Below, piece after piece: positions 8,758 through 12,905 of a stretch of 15,742 bases of DNA (position 1 is its first letter; each line of letters opens with the position of its first letter). Source of the DNA: Acidimicrobiales bacterium (lineage in GTDB: Bacteria; Actinomycetota; Acidimicrobiia; Acidimicrobiales; CADCSY01); contig JAUJLZ010000002.1 of assembly GCA_030447125.1 (NCBI GenBank), positions 1-15,742 of the forward strand, read 5' to 3'. Below the pieces are notes generated by a model that was not told the DNA's origin, searched no databases, and worked only from the letters and a program-made list of their open reading frames with translations. Position numbers and translations under genes: made by a program.

Positions 8758-10439
8758 GGCGCGACCCCCTTCGGTCGGGCGGCCACGCGGACCCGGATCT
8801 CGGCCGCGTGTGCCTGGACGAACGCTGGCGGCAGGGCGTTACCGATCATCTCGGCCGCCGCGTACTTGCCGCGCCTCAGCGAGAACCGGTAGCGGGGCGG
8901 GAACCCCTGCAGGAGAGCCGCCTCCCGGAGGGTGATGGCACGGTCCTGCTCGGGGTGCAGAAACCGGCCCTTTGAGGGGTTGACGCACCCGCTGGTGATG
9001 GTGGGGGCGACGTCGTCCCAGGCCATCCTCCCGTACACGTCGTAGAACCCGTCGCACCGCTGGTGGCAGCCCAGTTGGGTTTCCTCGCCGAGCGACACAC
9101 GGCTCCCACCGTCCCTCGGGATACGGGCGATTAGCTCGCGAATCTTGGGCTGCCTCGTTTCGCCGAGATCGTGGAGGGGGTCTCCACTCCTGCCGGGCCG
9201 GGGGAGCTGGCCGATGGCCTCACGTACCGTCGCTGTCTGTTCCTCGCCAGCCGCGAGGGGGATCGCTCGTCGTCGACCAGCGACGAGGATCATCCGTCGA
9301 CGGCGCTGGGGTACGCCGTACCTGGAGGCGTCCAGCACACTCGTCGTCACCGAATAGCCCATAGCCTCAAGCGTCGAGACGAGGCCCGTCAGACGTCGAT
9401 CGGTTGCGAGGCCGGGCACGTTTTCCAACATGACCGCCCTGGGCCGAAGGCCACGCACGAACCGCTCGAACTGCAAGACGAGGTCGTTGCGGTCGTCCAC
9501 CACCGAGCGGTGCCCATTGAGTGACCGGAGCGTCGAGAACCCCTGACAGGGTGGGCAGCCCGCGAGCAGGTCGAGTGATCCGGGATGGAGCGCCAACTCA
9601 CGCATCACGCGGGCAACGGACAACCGCCGGATGTCCATCTCCCACAGGTGCACCGAGGTGAAGTTCGAGCGATAGGTCTCCGCGGCCAGGGGGTCCACTT
9701 CCACGGCGCCAAGCACACGGAAGCGGGCACGCCGGAGACCGAGCGTCAGCCCGCCAGCACCGGAGAAGAGGTCGACTGCCGTTGGGTATTTGCTCATGCC
9801 GGTGGCGCCGCCTGATGAATATTCTCCGCCTGCGGCCCGAGCGTACTCCAGGGGTGCGACGGATCCAGCGGTGTGAGGTCGATCACCGGGGGGCCCGGTC
9901 GTTGCCTGTGCCGTCGACGCACGATGGTGACTTTGCCCGGGGGTCCCCGGGTCACGGTCAGGAGTCGAGGGCGCCGCGTACAGGGAGCGCCGATCGGCGG
10001 CAGCCCGACGAGTTCGAACGGCATCGGCGACGCGCGCTGCGGCTAGTCCAGGGTCCTCGTGTTCCCACACGACGATGACCTCCCAACCCGCGGACCGGAG
10101 CAGCGCTTCAGTCTCGGCGCCCCGCCGCCGGTTCCTCTCGATCTTGGCTGCCCACCACTCGGCATTCGCCCGCGGCGTGGTCCCGTGCTCGTCGCACCCG
10201 TGCCAGAAGCACCCCCGCACTTCGACAATCGTCCGGGCCGGGCCGAACACGATGTCCACCGTCCGACGCAGTCCCCTTATCGGCGCAAGGTGCACCCGAT
10301 AGCGAAGCCCTTGTCGGTGAAGCAGCCGGCGGAGCGCTAGTTCCGGAGCGGTGTCACGGGAGCGCTGGAGTCGCATGCGCCGGCTCACAGCTGGGGACGT
10401 AGGCGGCGGAGCGGCACCCATCCTCGCAGAGTGCCACAC
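8748..10439 (-). CDS. Vsr endonuclease / C5-cytosine methyltransferase in one continuous frame
   Basis: One 563-codon frame holds two complete domains. Residues ~15-145 are a very-short-patch repair endonuclease: SRRMRLQRSRDTAPEL with E33, VDIVF with D62, GCFWHGC with C77, H80 and C82, and GWEVIVVWEHED at 118-129. Residues 215-563 are a full C5 methyltransferase making 5-methylcytosine: motif I VDLFSGAGGLTLG (222 on), catalytic C298 in GCPPCQGFS, ENVPGL, QRRRR, LREAALLQGFP and MIGNALPP. The ~70-residue link is rich in Pro, Gly, Thr and Ser and has weak codon bias. Met215 (ATG 9797) is a natural methyltransferase start, so these may be two adjacent genes whose frame happens to stay open: vsr about 10421/10439 to ~9990, and the methyltransferase 9797-8748. 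For vsr, GTG 10439 and ATG 10421 are both possible starts; neither has a clear ribosome site. Vsr normally nicks T:G mismatches left by 5-methylcytosine deamination, matching its partner. No cognate restriction enzyme is adjacent. Confidence 0.88.
   Translation of the reverse strand: MWHSARMGAAPPPTSPAVSRRMRLQRSRDTAPELALRRLLHRQGLRYRVHLAPIRGLRRTVDIVFGPARTIVEVRGCFWHGCDEHGTTPRANAEWWAAKIERNRRRGAETEALLRSAGWEVIVVWEHEDPGLAAARVADAVRTRRAAADRRSLYAAPSTPDRDPGTPGQSHHRASTAQATTGPPGDRPHTAGSVAPLEYARAAGGEYSSGGATGMSKYPTAVDLFSGAGGLTLGLRRARFRVLGAVEVDPLAAETYRSNFTSVHLWEMDIRRLSVARVMRELALHPGSLDLLAGCPPCQGFSTLRSLNGHRSVVDDRNDLVLQFERFVRGLRPRAVMLENVPGLATDRRLTGLVSTLEAMGYSVTTSVLDASRYGVPQRRRRMILVAGRRRAIPLAAGEEQTATVREAIGQLPRPGRSGDPLHDLGETRQPKIRELIARIPRDGGSRVSLGEETQLGCHQRCDGFYDVYGRMAWDDVAPTITSGCVNPSKGRFLHPEQDRAITLREAALLQGFPPRYRFSLRRGKYAAAEMIGNALPPAFVQAHAAEIRVRVAARPKGVAPWS
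9794..10024 (-). other. Overlapping 76-codon frame ending at the methyltransferase start; doubtful gene
   Basis: In a different minus-strand frame, an ATG at 10024 opens 76 codons across the Vsr-methyltransferase linker. They end in a TGA that overlaps ATG 9797 of the methyltransferase domain as ATGA. This geometry is usual for coupled genes. However, the third-position G/C content over the linker is only modestly higher in this frame than in the Vsr frame, and no family is recognisable in the product (it begins MPFELVGLPP). It may be a small independent gene, a relic of the original vsr end, or chance. Confidence 0.15.
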
Positions 10440-10671
10440 CGTCGCGCTGACACCCGTGTCGCCGGTAGGTCACGGGGTGCCGGCGAAGCTCGACGTGGAC
10501 CGTCAGCGCCACTCCGAGCGCTTGCCACACGAGTTGTGTTCATCGGCGGGCTACTTCGAGACCAAGTGGTCGATGGGGCGTCGGAAGCCGGCGGCCAGCG
10601 GCGGTTGGGGGTCGCCGCCGGGCACCTGACTGCGGCCGCCTCGCTCGGAGCGCTTTTTCGTGCTTTTGTGG

Positions 10672-10686
10672 GGCGTCCCGGACGCC
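10672..10686. repeat. Perfect 7-base inverted repeat, possible operator or hairpin
   Basis: GGCGTCC and GGACGCC flank a single central C. As RNA it could form a 6-bp stem with a 3-base loop. It is not a standard intrinsic terminator, because the nearby T-rich run lies before it on the plus strand and there is no T-run after it on either strand. It lies about 230 bases upstream of the vsr start, so a regulatory role is possible but unproven. Confidence 0.25.
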
Positions 10687-10943
10687 TCGCGACTCCCTCG
10701 GCCTGCTGTGGCCCTCGGCCCGTCTGAGCTGAGTCGGGCTCCGCCAGGGGCAGGTGACCGGGCGGCCGGTGAGCGGCTGTCGGAGAGGCGTTGGCCCGAT
10801 TCCGTCACGGCGTCCGGAGCGAACCCGGGGCCGTTGTCGCTGGTTCGGTCCACCACCGAGGAACACCGGTCGCTCCGCAGCTGCCGGAGTGTGGCGGGGT
10901 TGGACTCGTGGGCGACTGGGGGGCGTTTGGGCCTGATGACGCA

Positions 10944-10961
10944 GTCCTAGAGACGTCCTAG
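10944..10961. repeat. Direct repeat GTCCTAG, 11-base period
   Basis: GTCCTAG occurs at 10944-10950 and 10955-10961, separated by AGAC, immediately downstream of the recombinase stop codon at 10964-10966. One helical turn of spacing would suit protein binding or a recombinase arm site. CTAG is rare in GC-rich DNA, which makes two copies slightly notable. The unit is short, so chance is possible. Confidence 0.25.
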
Positions 10962-10963
10962 CC

Positions 10964-11935
10964 GCTACAGTCCCACGGCTGCCGCAGCGTTCTCGCGCAA
11001 GAGCGAGCCTTCTCGGATGTAGCCCCGGGCGACGGTGAGGCTGCGATGGCCGGTCTGAGCCATGATCGCCCGCTCGGACACTCCCGCCTCGGCCGCCGCC
11101 GTCGCCAGTCCTGCCCGGAGAGAGTGCGGAGTAGGGCTCAGGGTCTATGCCGGTCGCCTTCACCGCACGCCGCACGATCCTGGGCACGGCCGACGGATGG
11201 AGGCGGTTCTGCGTGAGGCACCCCCGACGGTCAAAGGTGAGGAACAGGGGGCCCTCGTCGATGCGGGCGGCCCGGCACCAGTCCTCGACGGCGCGTACTG
11301 GGCACGTCTCTGGATTCGAGCCGTAGGGGACGCCCACCCGCCGCCCCATCGCCTCCTGGTCGCTCTTGGATCGTCGGATGTTGACCACCAGGCCCTGACG
11401 TCTCTTGATGACGTCGGCCGTGTCGAGAGCGACGAGCTCCGATCGTCGAAGGGCGGCGGCGAAGCCCATGAGGAGCAGCGCCTTGTCCCGCTTCCCTCGG
11501 GCGCCGGAGGCAGCTTGGCGATCATGCTGCGCAACAAGTCCACCCCGATGGGCTCCGCTACATCCGCTGCCGTCCCATGCTCATGGCGGATACCGGCCCA
11601 CACCGCCTCGACCTCGGGGTCCTCGGTCGGCGAGGGGAGCCGGGCGGCTCGGTGGTATTCACCGATCGACACCAGGCACCGGGCGATGGTTGAGGGCTTG
11701 GCCACCGTGGCCAGCTCCACGATGTAGCAGGCGACCGTGAGCGGGTTCGCCGGCAGGGTTGTGAGCCGGTGGTGCTTGGCCCAGGTGGTGAACTCCGCCC
11801 CAGTCCGTCCGGTAGGCCTTCGTGGTCGCATCGGCCCAGGGCCTTCTCGGCGTACTCGACCGCCTTGGTCCGCAGCCGCTCGAGTTGGTCGACGAGCTGG
11901 GCGGGGACGATCTCAATGTCGGACTCCTGGGCCAT
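10964..11935 (-). pseudogene. Tyrosine recombinase/integrase, broken by about four frameshifts
   Basis: Joining frames gives a ~323-residue protein of normal length for this family. It runs from ATG 11935 (MAQESDIEIVPAQLVDQL) to TAG 10964. The N-terminal SAM-like domain reads ATTKAYRTDW then AEFTTWAKHHRLTTLPANP. The catalytic domain has ALRRSELVAL (box I Arg), RRSKSDQ (Lys), HSLRAGLATAAAEAG (His and Arg), TGHRS (His) and ARGYIRE (nucleophile Tyr), so every catalytic residue survives. Frame changes lie near 11835-11843, 11796-11802, 11490-11503 and 11124-11131, most next to runs of three or four G or C. No internal stop or large deletion is needed. It would integrate or excise the element carrying it. 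It is either a recently decayed gene or an intact gene hit by indel errors in the assembly. It is followed by a gene-free stretch and faces away from the gene at 12014. Confidence 0.85.
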
Positions 11936-11951
11936 GGCACCAGTCTTATGG

Positions 11952-11976
11952 GCGCGATAACGATCAGTTATCGAGC
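11952..11976. promoter_or_regulatory. AT-rich inverted repeat between divergent genes; operator or recombinase core-like site
   Basis: CGATAAC (11955-11961) and GTTATCG (11967-11973) form a perfect 7-base inverted repeat around the 5-base spacer GATCA. Two further complementary pairs lie outside a single mismatch. It is 20 bases upstream of the recombinase start (11935) and about 40 bases upstream of the oppositely directed frame at 12014, and is the most AT-rich patch nearby. It could be an autoregulatory operator. It could also be a recombination core, since tyrosine recombinases bind two inverted arms around a short spacer. Neither role is shown. Confidence 0.35.
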
Positions 11977-12013
11977 CCAAACCAGGAGGCCACGCCGAGG
12001 GCACCTGAGGGGC

Positions 12014-12522
12014 GTGAAGAATGGGCTGGTGACGGCCAGTTCCGTGATAGAGGACCTCGTCCGGCGCGGAGATGAAACGGCGATGCGCAACCTGACCGAC
12101 GCCGCCGTCGAGGGCGCATTGGGCGACGAGGACATCGCCGAGCTCGCCCGCGCCTTGGCCGCGTCTGGGCTCCCGCATCGCCCACGTGGCCGTGCGCGAC
12201 TCGACGTCCGCCAGCTTCGCCCTCACGGACCGGCTGGGCCCGCAGCTGTCGGTGTTAGGGGGGCGGTGCGGCTGTACTGGCCAGGCGTCGACCCGGCGAG
12301 CCGTGAGCACCCGCTGTGGTTCCCCAGCTGATCGAGGAGCGAGGCTCGCTGTTCCGGCGCATGGTGCTCGGCCACCTCGTCCCCGTCGCTGTTGCCCGCT
12401 TCTCCGGGGCGGCGCTCGACATCGCCGCCGGACGCCACGGCGACCTCAACCGTCGCCTGCGGGACCGGCTCGACCGCATCGTGAAGCACACCATCACCCT
12501 TGCCCCGGAGCGGTTCATCTGA
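12014..12522 (+). pseudogene. Unrecognised gene, about 170 codons, with about three frameshifts
   Basis: Joining frames gives a soluble-looking protein in four segments: VIEDLVRRGDETAMRNLTDA near the start; then SRIAHVAVRDSTSASFALTD; then AVRLYWPGVDPASREHPLWF; then LIEERGSLFRRMVLGHLVPV and a C-terminus LDRIVKHTITLAPERFI, stopping at 12520-12522. Frame changes fall near 12167-12172, at the six-G run 12258-12263, and at the four-C run 12322-12325. Within each segment codon use is G/C-rich at the third position, arguing that all were coding. The early VEGALGDEDIAELARALAASG segment superficially recalls the helical start of anthranilate phosphoribosyltransferase, but the rest does not match, so I assign no function. 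The start is unclear: GTG 12014 and GTG 12029 are both possible, and neither has a well-spaced ribosome site. It faces away from the recombinase. Confidence 0.5.
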
Positions 12523-12905
12523 CCGGACACCCCGCACCCGGAGTACTGCTCCCCTGGCGGACCGTCACCGAGCGGCGGCGGCCCTACATCCGCTTCCTGG
12601 CCAGCGCCCACGATGCCGTGGCATTCGTCGCCGACTCTGGTTGGGACGCCAGGCAGGTGGTGCAGGCCTTCTATGCGGAGATCAGCGGGCAAGCAGGGGC
12701 CCGCCCAGCACGGGTGAAGTGCACGACCGGCACCAGATGCCAACGCCGCCGCCCCTTCCACGAAACGCTCGAGCGGAGTTCCAGCAAGGGATCCCGAGCG
12801 GGTGGCCAGGTAGGGGCGACAGAGCCTCCACTCGCCCAGGGGTATCGATGGCCCTTTGTCCCGCGTGGGGCAATGGCATATCGCTCGTTACAGGCTTCGA
12901 GCTAG
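12519..12905 (+). CDS. Unrecognised short frame following the broken gene
   Basis: This frame begins at the CTGA overlapping the previous stop. It reads PWRTVTERRRPYIRFLASAH and continues DAVAFVADSGWDARQVVQAF with good codon bias up to about base 12690. After that, bias falls and the sequence looks non-coding (many Arg, Ser, Gly), so the real gene may end earlier or be truncated. No ATG, GTG or TTG start with a ribosome site lies at the beginning: CTG 12519 would be an unusual start and GTG 12619 would drop the first part. The helical, charged segment has no motif I recognise. Its last 18 bases overlap the 3' end of the convergent helicase gene. Another frame shift, as in its neighbours, is possible. 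Confidence 0.3.
   Translation: MTGHPAPGVLLPWRTVTERRRPYIRFLASAHDAVAFVADSGWDARQVVQAFYAEISGQAGARPARVKCTTGTRCQRRRPFHETLERSSSKGSRAGGQVGATEPPLAQGYRWPFVPRGAMAYRSLQASS

Larger units (their letters stand above)
10440..10963. other. 524-base stretch with no recognised gene
   Basis: Between the start of the Vsr frame and the recombinase stop, open frames on both strands are out-of-frame continuations or have poor codon bias and no recognisable motif. The stretch contains a perfect 7-base inverted repeat GGCGTCC-C-GGACGCC at 10672-10686, a T-rich GCTTTTTCGTGCTTTT just before it, and a direct repeat GTCCTAG at 10944 and 10955. The promoter for the minus-strand vsr/methyltransferase/helicase operon should lie within its first ~150 bases, but I see no convincing -35/-10 pair. 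Confidence 0.4.

Noticed and set aside
2919..10439. BREX or DISARM system
   Set aside because: No PglZ, BrxC-type ATPase, DrmA/DrmB-like protein or phospholipase D partner is present; the motifs fit Mod-Res and Vsr/C5-methyltransferase/UvrD instead.
10644..10670. CGCTCGGAGCG followed by T-rich sequence as an intrinsic terminator
   Set aside because: The stem is only 4 bp with a 3-base loop, the T-run is interrupted, and no plus-strand gene ends upstream of it.
10540..11123. Downstream extension of the recombinase frame to 10540
   Set aside because: After about 11127 this frame becomes Arg/Pro/Gly-rich nonsense, while the shifted frame continues the recombinase with HSLRAG, TGHRS and the catalytic Tyr and stops at 10964.
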